From the IMG/VR virus record IMGVR_UViG_3300020200_000030, positions 1 through 60,648 of that record: a stretch of 60,648 nucleotides of DNA, one strand, 5' to 3'. Positions 19,171 to 29,400 of this stretch are shown here, piece after piece. The translations under genes were made by a program, and so were the position numbers. The stretch is from a virus. Under the pieces are notes generated by a model that had not been told where the DNA came from, ran no database searches, and saw nothing but the letters and a program-made list of their open reading frames with translations. Numbering within the stretch: position 1 is the stretch's first letter; each line of letters starts with the position of its first letter.

Positions 19171-21237
19171 ATGACATTCAACACTAAGTATATTTTACCT
19201 GGAGATGATGCACAAGAAATAATCTTCAAAACAAATTTTAACTTTGAACAAGTTTTTTTCTCGGGGGTTGGTTCAAATGGTCCGGTTGGTCTCATAGGAC
19301 CCACAGGAATAATAGGGCAAGTTGGAAATGATGGAACTATTGGAGAATTGGGATTGTCCGCATCCAAATGGAATTTTTCCTTTTTACCACCAGTTACTGG
19401 GAATTCAAAGCCTGGAGATTACTGGGTTAATACTGGGCCAACATCTGGTTTTTCTATTTTCGAATTCCAAAATTCTTCCCCATTCTGGGTGGATTCTGGA
19501 TTTGATTTGTTACAAAATTCAGTTTGGAATTATGTTATAGGAGTTTCTGGTCCTGGTGGGATCGAAGATAAAACAGCTATTGGATTTGCAACAGGACCAT
19601 CTGGGAATACTTTTGTTTTCTCCGATTATAATTTTAGCAATATTTCCTTACAACTCCAGAAACAGAGGGCCAATCCCACTGGTTCTAAATTTTTGATCGG
19701 AACAGATGGAACCAGACCTTTGTTGTCTTTTGGAAAAACATCTTCACTATCCAATTCTTTGCCCCAATTTTCTTGGGAAGACAATTCACCAACGAACTAC
19801 AATTTGAAATTTGAATCCCCACAGAATCTACAAATTTCTTCAAAAGGATTAGGTTTGACAGCAGGAGCATCCGGTGGATCTGTTAGTTCGAATCGAATAA
19901 CTCTAAGTACAGCAAACAACATTCAAATTACAAATGGGAGTCTTGAAATAAATTCACCATTATTTCAAATTAATTCGCCCAACTTGAAATGGGACGGTTC
20001 TAAATTTTCTGGTTTTTATAAAACGACAATCGGTGGAACTGGGTCAGGCTTTTCTTGTAATAATTCATCTGGACCTGGATTCAAAGTACAGATTGACGGA
20101 ACTGGTGCTACTTCTGGAACTAAAATTGCTTCACTTATCTCTGAAGAAACTATCACTTGTTATGAGTTCTTACTTGATAATACGGGTATAGGTTCCACAA
20201 TATACGGATATACTGATTGTGATAATACACCACAAACCATTTTTGTTGGTGCTAATACTTACGTTGTAGTCTGTTCTATAACAACACCATATAGAATTTC
20301 AGGAGCTGCAGGTATTGCACCCGTACAATTGAATTCTTGCGGGTTGGCTTCTATCCCATTGAAAATATTTGAATCAAGAGGTGTTGGATTCAATGTGGCA
20401 GGCGGGGTAATGAAAGGACAAGGAACCTCAGGATCCGGATTCCAAGGTAAAGGTTTATGGGTAAATAAGGTTGGTTTTATAAGTAATGTACCATGGAACA
20501 CAACTTTTTCTAACACTTATCCTCTTGGTAATCAATCCCAAACCAACAACTACATGTTACTTGATTTGAATTCCTCTTCCCCCGATACGATTTGTATAGA
20601 TGGATCACCAAGTGTGGCTTATAATAGTTCTAATCGTAATACTTGGACTCCCATCGCGGATTCTAGAAGAAAAAGGGTATATCTACGTTTGACTGATTTT
20701 TCTGGAATTTGGGAACCTTCTTCTACCCGGACTTTTACGGTTTTACTTTTAAACGAAGATTTCAGTTTTGGTGGAATACAAACTGTATATGCTGGGGGAA
20801 TATCTACTGTTCCAATTTGGGATTCGGGAGATCAGGCTAAAGCAGAAGGAGTCAAAGGATGTAGAAAATTAAGGCTGACTTTTATCAACGATAGTCAAAT
20901 TTTTTGGGAGGCATTCAACGAAGTTTGTATTTGCTGGAATGTTTATAATCCAGGACCCGCTGCACTTAATTTTTCTTATGAAAATTGTTCAGGGGGTACA
21001 GGAGCAGTAAGTCTTGGAGCTTATCAAACTTCTTCAAATATTCTTTCTTATCAAAGATTAGGTGCAACTGGTGGCCAATTTTCACAAACTGGATTAAATG
21101 TTTGGAAAGGAGATTTCATTCCTCAAACTGGCTGTGTCTCTTCTGCAACAACATCTGGATTTATACCATATAGACAAACACAACTGGTGGTAAGAAACAG
21201 CAACCCAGTTTTAGGAGGTGGCGGAATTGGTAGTTAA
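19171..21237 (+). CDS. Collagen-like tail fibre protein, paralogue of preceding gene
   Basis: A 688-residue protein repeating the plan of the upstream gene: an N-terminal N-x-N-F motif (FKTNFNFEQVFFSG), a Gly-X-Y tract (GPVGLIGPTGIIGQVGNDG) near residues 33-57, a SKWNFSFLPP ... GDYWVNTGPTSG segment matching the equivalent phrase of its neighbour, and a Ser/Asn-rich beta-helix-like middle. The C-terminal half, about 320-688, is unrelated to the neighbour and contains many Cys residues (CYEFLLDNTG, CICWNVYNPGP, NCSGGTG). The pattern fits duplication followed by exchange of the distal, receptor-facing part. Distal specificity is inference. Confidence 0.68.
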   Translation: MTFNTKYILPGDDAQEIIFKTNFNFEQVFFSGVGSNGPVGLIGPTGIIGQVGNDGTIGELGLSASKWNFSFLPPVTGNSKPGDYWVNTGPTSGFSIFEFQNSSPFWVDSGFDLLQNSVWNYVIGVSGPGGIEDKTAIGFATGPSGNTFVFSDYNFSNISLQLQKQRANPTGSKFLIGTDGTRPLLSFGKTSSLSNSLPQFSWEDNSPTNYNLKFESPQNLQISSKGLGLTAGASGGSVSSNRITLSTANNIQITNGSLEINSPLFQINSPNLKWDGSKFSGFYKTTIGGTGSGFSCNNSSGPGFKVQIDGTGATSGTKIASLISEETITCYEFLLDNTGIGSTIYGYTDCDNTPQTIFVGANTYVVVCSITTPYRISGAAGIAPVQLNSCGLASIPLKIFESRGVGFNVAGGVMKGQGTSGSGFQGKGLWVNKVGFISNVPWNTTFSNTYPLGNQSQTNNYMLLDLNSSSPDTICIDGSPSVAYNSSNRNTWTPIADSRRKRVYLRLTDFSGIWEPSSTRTFTVLLLNEDFSFGGIQTVYAGGISTVPIWDSGDQAKAEGVKGCRKLRLTFINDSQIFWEAFNEVCICWNVYNPGPAALNFSYENCSGGTGAVSLGAYQTSSNILSYQRLGATGGQFSQTGLNVWKGDFIPQTGCVSSATTSGFIPYRQTQLVVRNSNPVLGGGGIGS

Positions 21238-21246
21238 TTTTTTGTT

Positions 21247-21678
21247 GTGGAAAATTTTTTCTATGAAGAAGGAAAGGAATTCAGATATCAGATAGGGGAG
21301 GTAAGCACCACGCGGCCCTGGCCCATGCTAACTTACGCGTCCGTCAAAGAATTTTTATTGGATCCTGATTGTCAGCAAATTTTTTCTAAATATCAAAACG
21401 TCTATATTTACGGACATTTTCTGTGGAAAAATTTTCAGACGTGGGATCTTGATTTGGGTTTGGCCTGTGATTTTGATATCGCGGATTGGTCACGAATTTC
21501 TTCAGATCTCCACAAGCTTTACAATCTGGCTCTAAATAGACACTGTCTTCTCGTGGATATCACTGTTTCACATCTCAATGTTGCCTGTCTTTTACCAACC
21601 AAATCCGATCTAGTTGAAAATAATCGAAACACCCCAGCTTCTGAATGGAAATTTCCCAGAATTAGTCCGCCCCTGTAG
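21247..21678 (+). CDS. Putative minimal nucleotidyltransferase-fold protein
   Basis: A 143-residue protein starting with GTG at 21247, nine nt after the fibre gene. The segment VYIYGHFLWKNFQTWDLDLGL has the spacing of the Pol-beta-superfamily signature, in which a Gly-x turn is followed by D-x-D. A later VDITVSH could supply the third acidic residue. The canonical GS is replaced by GH, so activity is uncertain. It begins a run of small genes between the fibre cluster and the membrane coiled-coil protein. Alternative: a structural or unknown protein that only mimics the motif. Confidence 0.4.
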   Translation: MENFFYEEGKEFRYQIGEVSTTRPWPMLTYASVKEFLLDPDCQQIFSKYQNVYIYGHFLWKNFQTWDLDLGLACDFDIADWSRISSDLHKLYNLALNRHCLLVDITVSHLNVACLLPTKSDLVENNRNTPASEWKFPRISPPL

Positions 21679-21714
21679 GGAAAATATTCCCATAAATATG
21701 TAAAAATAAGCAGA

Positions 21715-21960
21715 ATGGAAAAAAAGATAGGAGACACGATTCAAGTTTTTGATTATAGGGATTCCCCACGAACTGCACAAAAAACTTCCCTCTTATTTGG
21801 TGAGCATTTGGTTATGATCGATTTTTCTGAAGTTGATTTACATGATAAAATCATTAAAAGGATAGCAAATTCTGAAAAAAATCCTTTGATCAATTTTCTG
21901 ACAGTTTCTGATTTTTTAAGTCAGACCGAACTAGAATTTATTCAGATCCAGAATTACTGA
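21715..21960 (+). CDS. Small hypothetical protein
   Basis: An 81-residue acidic protein of unknown function with no signal peptide or membrane helix. Its end, PLINFLTVSDFLSQTELEFI, is amphipathic and contains F-L-x-x-S-D-F-L, faintly like the F-x-x-F peptides of the cargo candidates but at the C-terminus. It follows the putative nucleotidyltransferase-fold gene by 36 nt and precedes a TATATA element. Coding is supported by position and strand; no family recognised. Confidence 0.45.
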   Translation: MEKKIGDTIQVFDYRDSPRTAQKTSLLFGEHLVMIDFSEVDLHDKIIKRIANSEKNPLINFLTVSDFLSQTELEFIQIQNY

Positions 21961-21988
21961 TCCCGTAGTTCGTTTTTTTCTGGAGTGA

Positions 21989-21996
21989 ATATATAC
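21989..21996 (+). promoter_or_regulatory. TATATA late-promoter-like element
   Basis: ATATATAC, with TATATA at 21990, lies 26 nt before the ATG at 22016. It is placed like the other copies and begins a three-gene cluster. Confidence 0.45.
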
Positions 21997-22015
21997 ATAG
22001 GATTTAAATTTTTTT

Positions 22016-22273
22016 ATGCAAACCCCGCCTGTTACCCAAGATGAAATGATCTCGACAAAAGATCTAAAAATAAAATTCTTTAGAGTGTTAGAAGACATGT
22101 CTATTGTGAATGGTAAAACCAAGAATCTTGAAACGGAGGCTGAACATCTCCTGACCAAACTTGAAAATTTAAGAAATTCAGAAAAAGATTTTACAAATTA
22201 TAATCCCAGAAGTGGATTCATTAATTATTATTTGACGAAAGATTTAAACACTGTACCTGTCTTTATTTTATAA
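22016..22273 (+). CDS. Small coiled-coil protein, paralogue of next gene
   Basis: An 85-residue protein with a heptad-like centre (ETEAEHLLTKLENLRNSEKDF) that matches the equivalent stretch of the next gene (NQKAESLINHLEDLRSQEQNF), indicating a tandem duplication. The C-terminal part (NYYLTKDLNTVPVFIL) is hydrophobic but short. No family is recognised. Position immediately before the membrane-anchored coiled-coil gene suggests the three products may act together. Confidence 0.5.
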   Translation: MQTPPVTQDEMISTKDLKIKFFRVLEDMSIVNGKTKNLETEAEHLLTKLENLRNSEKDFTNYNPRSGFINYYLTKDLNTVPVFIL

Positions 22274-22284
22274 AAAACCAAATC

Positions 22285-22521
22285 ATGTTAAACGAAAACG
22301 AAATCCAAGAAGCAAAAAAATTAATACAAGAATTTGGCCAAATCAAAGACCAAATCCATCTTGCGGAAGAACAAATGTCAAGTTTAAACCAAAAAGCAGA
22401 ATCGTTGATTAATCATCTGGAAGATCTTAGATCTCAAGAACAAAATTTTGTAGAGAGTCTTAAAAAAAAATATGGACCAGGAAAATTAAACCCACTCACC
22501 CTCAATTATGAAAAATATTGA
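22285..22521 (+). CDS. Small coiled-coil protein, paralogue of preceding gene
   Basis: A 78-residue, almost entirely helical charged protein (EIQEAKKLIQEFGQIKDQIH ...), probably a coiled coil. It shares the E-x-L-x-x-x-L-E-x-L-R-x-x-E-x-x-F pattern with the upstream gene. Its end overlaps the start of the next gene by 14 nt, which suggests translational coupling. Function unknown. Confidence 0.55.
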   Translation: MLNENEIQEAKKLIQEFGQIKDQIHLAEEQMSSLNQKAESLINHLEDLRSQEQNFVESLKKKYGPGKLNPLTLNYEKY

Positions 22522-23341
22522 TTACAAATTGCGAATAATTGTTGGTTTATCCGCCACAATTTTGATTTTTATTTTAGCATTAATTTGGAATCTAAAGGAA
22601 TTAAAAGAATCCAAAGAAGAGGCAGATAGACACAAAAGAAATTACGCCGCTATTCAAGATTCTGTGGTGATAATTTCCTCCGAAAATGAAACTTTGTTGG
22701 CACAAAGACTTTCTTTGGAATTTTACTATGAAGAGTTAAGATCGGAAAATTTGGATTTAATTCAAAAATTGGATGTTGAAAAAAGAAAAAAAACCAAAGT
22801 GGTCATCCAAACTGTTGTTGAATATCGGGATTCTTCAATCTACGTCCCGGTGATATCCAGGTTCAACCAAAAAACCCCCGAATTGTATTTTTCGTATAAA
22901 CCTACTTTGAAGGGAAAAAATTATTTGTCCATAGAAGGAATTTTACCTTATTCTATTACATACGACACCTCGAAGATTTTGATGGATTCTCTTCGATTGG
23001 GCTGGAGAATAATTCCCAAAATTAACACAGAATCTGCACATCTGAAAATAAATCAAAAAATTGACCTCATAACAGGATTGGTTAGAGATCCTAAATCTGG
23101 TAAACTTTATGTTAGAGCCTCTACTGATTTCCCGGGGATTTCTTTTGCGGAATTAAATTCGATTAATTTATTAGACGACGGGGAATCCAAGAGGGCTTTG
23201 AGGAATTCAAGAAAACCTTTCGGGATAGGGTTTGGCCTTGGATTAGGTTTGACATCTGGACCTGGGGGTTTTGTAGGAATGGGTCCTAATGTTGTGATTG
23301 GGGTCACTTATTCCCCTAAATTTCTTCAATTCGGCAAATAA
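22508..23341 (+). CDS. Membrane-anchored coiled-coil protein, possible spanin-like or envelope protein
   Basis: A 277-residue protein with one N-terminal membrane segment (about residues 9-27, IIVGLSATILIFILALIW) followed directly by a charged coiled coil (about 28-100, LKELKESKEEADRHKRN ...). It continues into a domain predicted to lie outside the inner membrane and a Gly-rich C-terminus (FGIGFGLGLGLTSGPGGF ... VVIGVTYSP) like an outer-membrane beta-barrel strand pair. N-terminal anchor plus periplasmic coiled coil is the layout of inner-membrane spanins, which disrupt the outer membrane at lysis. No holin or endolysin lies next to it, so the spanin idea is inference. A host-envelope or superinfection role is an alternative. 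Confidence 0.5.
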   Translation: MKNIDYKLRIIVGLSATILIFILALIWNLKELKESKEEADRHKRNYAAIQDSVVIISSENETLLAQRLSLEFYYEELRSENLDLIQKLDVEKRKKTKVVIQTVVEYRDSSIYVPVISRFNQKTPELYFSYKPTLKGKNYLSIEGILPYSITYDTSKILMDSLRLGWRIIPKINTESAHLKINQKIDLITGLVRDPKSGKLYVRASTDFPGISFAELNSINLLDDGESKRALRNSRKPFGIGFGLGLGLTSGPGGFVGMGPNVVIGVTYSPKFLQFGK

Positions 23342-23350
23342 AATTACAAA

Positions 23351-25873
23351 ATGGCATACACCACAACTTCTAAATACATACAGCTAACTCCTTATCTGGT
23401 GTTGGAATACATGTATGCTGCTCAACCAAATCCACAAACTTACAATGTTAACACCGGGGGAGGAAATCCGACAGTGGGATTCAACAAGTTGATTAATGGG
23501 ATTTTAGAATACAAAGGATCACCGACCAACGAAGTTCAAATTTTCAATTTGAACCAAAATTATGTCACAACACAAAACACCGCCCTGAACAATGTGGTAA
23601 AAACTTCGGAAAATTCTTTTATACCTCTAAATCCTAATTTGATTGTTCCTTACAACGATTTTAATCCCAAGCTGACACCTACCGCCAACCTGGAAATTTC
23701 TTTTCCAGATAATATTTCAGTTGTATACGACACGGTGAGATATCACATTTTGCAAGGATATAATTTGGAAAACATAGATGGTCTAATCATATCCATATCC
23801 TATTTGGATCAGGATTTATCCTATGTTACTTTCTCGCAAATTGAGATAAGCTCGGGTACAGCACAAAATTACACCTTAGATCCCAACCCTTTAACAATAG
23901 GTTCAAATATTTACGACAAATATTTTCAAATTTTAGTTCCATCTTTGGTTGACATGAACAACCAATATGCAGCAGCCTCTTATCCAAATAAACCGAACAC
24001 ACTAGCTGGAAAAACATCGAGAAGTGGAAGGGGCTATGTTACCGGTTCACCCATGAGAATTTCGGTGTGGCAAATAGATGATACAACACAAGTCAATGGA
24101 TATGATCAATATGGATCCACTTTATATGCAACTTTATCTTTGGAATCGGAGGATCCATTTTTCAACGTTGGGGCTTACATAGGTTCTGCCCGGAACGGCG
24201 ATTATTTCGAATACTTCGCCACTGATTCGGGTGGATTCATCGAAAATTTCATTCTTTTTCAAAATTCTATCGGTAACCAATATTATATCGATCATAAAGT
24301 TGAAACTTTGGAACAAATTGGTGCATCTTTTATTGTTACCAACAATTTTTCAACCATACAAACTACTGCATTTGATGTTCCCCTTCTGTATAGACCCATT
24401 GTTAGATACCCATCCGTTGCATCAGGATTTACCTTGAGTTACACAATGACCTTGGTTAATTCGGTTGATCAGTCACGACTGGTAAGAAATGCCTCTTTCA
24501 CTTCTTTGGATACTGGTAGATATGGACCAGAAATTGCACCACTTCAACTTTCAGTTTTTCCTCAAACCCAAAAAATTTACAATAAACTAGCAAATCAGTC
24601 CTCAATTTCGGTTCCCGCCAACACTCTTGTTCCAAGAGAAACTATCAAATATCAAAATGTTTTTGTTGAAAATAACACGGTGAATTTGACTATGTCCAAT
24701 TTATCCGTGAAAGGATTCACAATCGACCAGGCAGACGGGGGGGTTACTCAAACAATATCCTATGGGCTAGGACAGGCTTACATTCGTATTTCTCCGTTTG
24801 ATAATTTCTACAAGTTCACTTTTTACAAAAGAAATGCAAACGGAACTATGGATTTGTTAGATCTCACTTCCTCTGGAACCTTCAAGTTGGTTTTCATCGA
24901 CAACAAGAACAATAAATTATTTGCCCCTTCAATAGTTGGAAATAATTTGGCAAATGCTGCAAAGGGTGAACTAGCATTCAAGGTAGATGAAAGTTTGGCA
25001 AATCAAATTTTAACCTTCACCAACCGAAGATTTTATGTTTCTAACCAGCCAGTGGTTGCCCAAAGTAGTAAAGAAAGTCAAACTCCTCTTTTTTCTAAAC
25101 TGTCATCTGTGAAGGAAAGATTTGCCAAGAAATCCCTTTCTGCCTCTGATTCTATACAAGACATTCAATTGGCTGGTCGAGGTTCAACAAAAGATAACTC
25201 GCAAGGAACAGCAAGAATTTCCGGGTCTTCCTCTTCTGTTCTATATTATGGAAATTGGTTGAAGGATAACGAGCCTATCCCTGCTTTATTTTCTTCCTTT
25301 GATACTTCAGGGTCTTCTACTCCTATCGTACCATCTCCATCTTCTTTCCAAACCTCAGGAAGTAAATTGACACCAATACAAAGTTATTGGCAACAGTTTC
25401 AAAGTTCTCAGGCGGGAGCGACCGGAATCTCTGGTATTTCATCTGGCGGGGTACAGCCTGCAAGAGCCCTGGATATTATGGGTATAGCAGCATTCAAAGC
25501 GGCTATAGCTTCCGATGTTCAGGGAAAGGTTGATTCTGGATGGGCATCTTCCCAAATTATCGATTATTTTCTAAATCCTTCTTCCGTAGGATTTAAATTG
25601 TATTCCGGAATTACGAAACAAATATTTACAGATGCCGTATCTGGACTTTTTGGATCTTACGGAGTATCTGGTCAGCTATTCATGGATGAATTAGCTGCAT
25701 ATGGAAACACCCAAGGCGGTTTGGACACCGGAGGTCCTGCCGCTCAAGGAGGAAGCAATGCAAATCAAAGCGGATCTGATTCGGGAAGTCCAAATCGTCC
25801 AACTTTTCCTTCTGGTGGAGGTAGCACAAACACAAGACCACCTTCTGGTGGATATAGACCAAGAGGAAATTGA
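23351..25873 (+). CDS. Structural protein with Gly/Ser-rich C-terminus
   Basis: An 840-residue virion-type protein beginning MAYTTTSKYIQLTPYLVLEY, followed by a beta-rich body of about 580 residues. From about residue 590 the sequence becomes Ser/Gly-rich (SGSSSSVLYYGNW, SGSSTPIVPSPSSF) and includes a short helical segment (ALDIMGIAAFKAAIASDVQG). It ends in a Gly/Asn/Pro/Arg-rich tail (GGGSTNTRPPSGGYRPRGN). It lies just before the tail-tube-like gene, so a baseplate or tail-associated role is likely. No specific T4 counterpart is recognised. Confidence 0.52.
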   Translation: MAYTTTSKYIQLTPYLVLEYMYAAQPNPQTYNVNTGGGNPTVGFNKLINGILEYKGSPTNEVQIFNLNQNYVTTQNTALNNVVKTSENSFIPLNPNLIVPYNDFNPKLTPTANLEISFPDNISVVYDTVRYHILQGYNLENIDGLIISISYLDQDLSYVTFSQIEISSGTAQNYTLDPNPLTIGSNIYDKYFQILVPSLVDMNNQYAAASYPNKPNTLAGKTSRSGRGYVTGSPMRISVWQIDDTTQVNGYDQYGSTLYATLSLESEDPFFNVGAYIGSARNGDYFEYFATDSGGFIENFILFQNSIGNQYYIDHKVETLEQIGASFIVTNNFSTIQTTAFDVPLLYRPIVRYPSVASGFTLSYTMTLVNSVDQSRLVRNASFTSLDTGRYGPEIAPLQLSVFPQTQKIYNKLANQSSISVPANTLVPRETIKYQNVFVENNTVNLTMSNLSVKGFTIDQADGGVTQTISYGLGQAYIRISPFDNFYKFTFYKRNANGTMDLLDLTSSGTFKLVFIDNKNNKLFAPSIVGNNLANAAKGELAFKVDESLANQILTFTNRRFYVSNQPVVAQSSKESQTPLFSKLSSVKERFAKKSLSASDSIQDIQLAGRGSTKDNSQGTARISGSSSSVLYYGNWLKDNEPIPALFSSFDTSGSSTPIVPSPSSFQTSGSKLTPIQSYWQQFQSSQAGATGISGISSGGVQPARALDIMGIAAFKAAIASDVQGKVDSGWASSQIIDYFLNPSSVGFKLYSGITKQIFTDAVSGLFGSYGVSGQLFMDELAAYGNTQGGLDTGGPAAQGGSNANQSGSDSGSPNRPTFPSGGGSTNTRPPSGGYRPRGN

Positions 25874-25892
25874 TAAAAATGATTTTGATTGA

Positions 25893-26450
25893 ATGGCAAT
25901 TTTAAACGCAAGATCCAATTCTTTTTATTTCAATTTTCCGAAGGGTTTTTTTCCACTTTCCGTGGAAAATAGATGGATAGATTATTTGAAAAAACAACCA
26001 ACTCCTTACGACACAATCACTTCTTACATGAACAGCAGCATACAATCGGTGGGATTTCCTACTTTGACTGCCGGACTAGTTTCACAAACAAAAAATCTAG
26101 GAAAGGAAATCAATTATCAAAGTGCCACTCCCGTTCAGGATCTTTTCTCTAGGGATTTTGATGTCACATTTAGAATTGGTGAGGGATTTTCGAATTATTT
26201 TATCATGTTGGAAACAGTTCTCGATAAATTAGCATTTCAAAATGATAACATTTTCACCCCTGTTTTACCATTAAGAATTTTAAATAATGAGGGGGGAATT
26301 GTTGTTTCTGTTCTTTTCAAAGAGGTTACTCTAACCGGGGTTGGAACAATAAACCTAAATTACACAAATAACTCCCCTTCTGTTAACACTTTTACGGTTG
26401 GATTTAAATGTAATTATTTGAGTTTTGATTACGAGGTTTCTAGAACCTAG
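25893..26450 (+). CDS. Tail tube (gp19/gp54-like) protein
   Basis: A 185-residue protein. The C-terminal phrase [20 protein letters not shown] followed by [15 protein letters not shown] matches the pattern ending T4 gp19-type tail-tube proteins, where a beta strand (LQLDWDSNNEIQTFEVTL) is followed by a tyrosine-rich end. The N-terminus ([13 protein letters not shown]) and the mid-region [20 protein letters not shown] also fit a tube-domain beta barrel. It could be the main tube protein or a tube initiator such as gp54/gp48, which share the fold. It lies between large structural genes. Assignment rests on motif resemblance, not alignment. Confidence 0.55.
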   Translation: MAILNARSNSFYFNFPKGFFPLSVENRWIDYLKKQPTPYDTITSYMNSSIQSVGFPTLTAGLVSQTKNLGKEINYQSATPVQDLFSRDFDVTFRIGEGFSNYFIMLETVLDKLAFQNDNIFTPVLPLRILNNEGGIVVSVLFKEVTLTGVGTINLNYTNNSPSVNTFTVGFKCNYLSFDYEVSRT

Positions 26451-26453
26451 ATA

Positions 26454-26461
26454 GATATATA
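26454..26461 (+). promoter_or_regulatory. GATATATA late-promoter-like element
   Basis: An exact GATATATA with TATATA starting 21 nt before the ATG of the giant adhesin at 26477. Confidence 0.55.
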
Positions 26462-26476
26462 GAAAAAAAACATCGA

Positions 26477-29400
26477 ATGTCAACATCGAGACCATTTGCC
26501 TATAATGCCGGTGGAACAGGAAATAGGATTCCAGGAACTTTACAAATAGGAACTTTGTCCGTTGGTGGTACGGCAGACGCATACACTTATCAATCCCCAG
26601 GTGGTTTGAAATGGTGGAACGGGCCGGACGAGGAATTAGGTTGGATATTAGCCAACCCTGTTCCTTCAGAAACTCAGCCTACCATTGTGGTGTTGGGCCC
26701 TAAAATAAATCCTAAAGGTTGGTCTATCGATACAGACAATACTACTTATCCCGAGGGAATAACAGGAGAGATTACGGGTCCAGGTCAGACTGCGGATGGA
26801 TTTATTTATTATGACGTGCGAATTACGGGATCTTCGGCTGGAGATGGGCAGGCAAAAATTGTTCTTGCCACCAATCCTTCTCCGGTTTCTGCTTCTTCTG
26901 GACAGAAATGGACCCTTACGGCCACTTTATCTTTGCAATCCGGAACTCTTCCTTTGAATAATAGTGTTTTTGTTGAGCTCCAAGAGATGAGCAATGCTAC
27001 AGAAGGACCATCCTCCCAATCACTTGCGAACAAAGTTTCAAATTCAAACCTACAACAACCTGTAGAATATTATGTTATTAGGCAGCTCACCGGAGTTTCA
27101 ACAAATGCAATCAGAGGGGAAATTTCGATTTCCTTGCCTGCATTCGACGAATGCGATTTCACAATTAGAATTGCAGCACCAACATTTGGCTTATCTGTGT
27201 TAGCGGGGGTTGGATTCAACCAGGCATCCACTTATTCTGAATTCATATCCCTGCTCGAGAGATCAACCGGTCAAGTTTTCGGAGACAATGGTGACGCAGC
27301 CGTTCTGTACATGAATTCCAACAATTTGTGGTCCACATATAATCCAGCACAACAAGAAAATTTAATTGTTTCATTGGATGCTGCCAATTACTCTTCTTAT
27401 CCCCAAGCCGGTTCAACCTGGTTTAATTTGGTTGCTGACCAACAGGGGATTCCTTCGGCAAGTTTAGTTAATTCTCCATCTTGGTCTTCTGAAAATGGAG
27501 GGCAATTTAGATTCACTGATTCATCTAATCAAAAAGCCTTTTTAAATTCCACAATTGAATCTACTGAGGGATGGAGTTTGGAATCTTGGTTTTATCTGGA
27601 AACCGATTTGCAAGGAAAGAATACTTCATTAATAACATCATGGGAACTTGGTGATGATGTGCCTTTCCAGCTGGGAACTTGTGTAAATCACCCTGGTGAA
27701 CATACTGGAACGTTAGATGTAGGTATAAGAGTGGAAAATGTGTGGTATACCTCCGCGTCCAATTTTACTCCCGAAACTGGAAGGTGGTATCATGTGGTTG
27801 GAACATTTGATGGATTCACTCTCAGACTTTTTGTAGATGGAGTTCAACAGAATGTTAATGTTGTTCCAAATGAAACGGAATTTTCCCTGTTTGAAACTAA
27901 AGTTAATATAGGTTCTGACGCTTCCCAATCATCTGCAGACCCTGCAAATTATTTGAATGGAAAAATCGCTTTGACTAGAATTTATGGTAGGGCTTTGACG
28001 CCAGAAGCTGTTTTGGAAAACTTCAATGCCAACACAATTCGTTTTTCTAATTTGGTTCTTTCCTCGTATGTTGATTCTGGGTCTATAATTTTCACCTATA
28101 CTTTGCAGGATATTGTTCCGCAGAAAGCCAACATAGAGGTAAACTTCAAACACCAAATGACTTTAAGTGGAAATCCTCTCGAGATTACATCCACTTTGAT
28201 TTTGTATGCCGGACAAACTAGTGCATCGATCAGATATGAAGCCAACTGGGATGGGGCTACCGCTGGGAATTTATCAAATGCCGGTACTTTATCCGTTCTA
28301 TCTATAACTTCCAACGAGCAAATTGTGTACACGGTTGATGCATTAAACGCAACCACAGATGCAGCTCCAACACCTCCCGCGGGTCTTCCTTATGCTTCTC
28401 CTATTTTAGTTTCACAGACACCCACTCCCTATGCAACTCCTACACCAACACCAACAACTTGTTCTAATCCAACCACCTGTTTTGCCTGGACTTACTCTAA
28501 CGTGAGTAATGCAACTGTAAGTGTTGTTGGATGTGATTGTTCGCAAACGATCGAAAATATTGAAATAGACGAGGCCGACACGGTTACTTTTTATTCTCCT
28601 TTTCAGCCAACTTTTTCGTCGGGAACTTATGGAGAAAATACCAGCACAACCCCAGCTAATAATTTTGGATATTTTCCAGAAAATGCTGATAACAGATTAT
28701 GTGCGTGGATTTGGACTAGACCAGATCAGGGAAGACAGGGAAGACTTTACTATACCTCCGGAACCGGGGTTCAAACTTTTAATATTAATATACAGCCGGG
28801 ACAAGTACGTCAAATTTGTTATTCTTATCTCGTTTATTCCAGTGACCTTTATATTTATCCCGGAAATTCCGCAACTCCTTCTTGGTCGCAGGGAAATATT
28901 CTTCGATGCTCAAACTTTGCAACGACACAATGTGGTCTGAATTGTAATTGTTATAAGTGGGATACCACATCAACAGGACCAGTGATGGGAGCATCTGCCC
29001 CCTTCATAGTCTATTATACGTCATGTAACAACGAAGACACCACATTGTATTCTCAGGTAATCGATAAAGATACTCAAGGATCAATTTGTTCCTATGCCTT
29101 GCTTCGGATGGAACAACCAGATGGGGGAGGAGCACCAGTCCCATTCGAATATGCTTTCACCAATGCAGTTAATACCAATCCCACTTTCCCCGCAGGTGGA
29201 AGTGGAGCCCAGGGATTCAACATAAATGCTTCACCGTGTAATGAAGAGTATTATGCCTCATATCCAGTTTCCCCGTCGAACATTTACAGTATTTCTGCTT
29301 CAACCCTGGCTGCAACTGGAGGGATGATCGACTTCCAAATTAGATTCAGCGTAAATGGTTCTTTCCCAACAACAGTTAGTTCGAACACAAATCGAATTGA

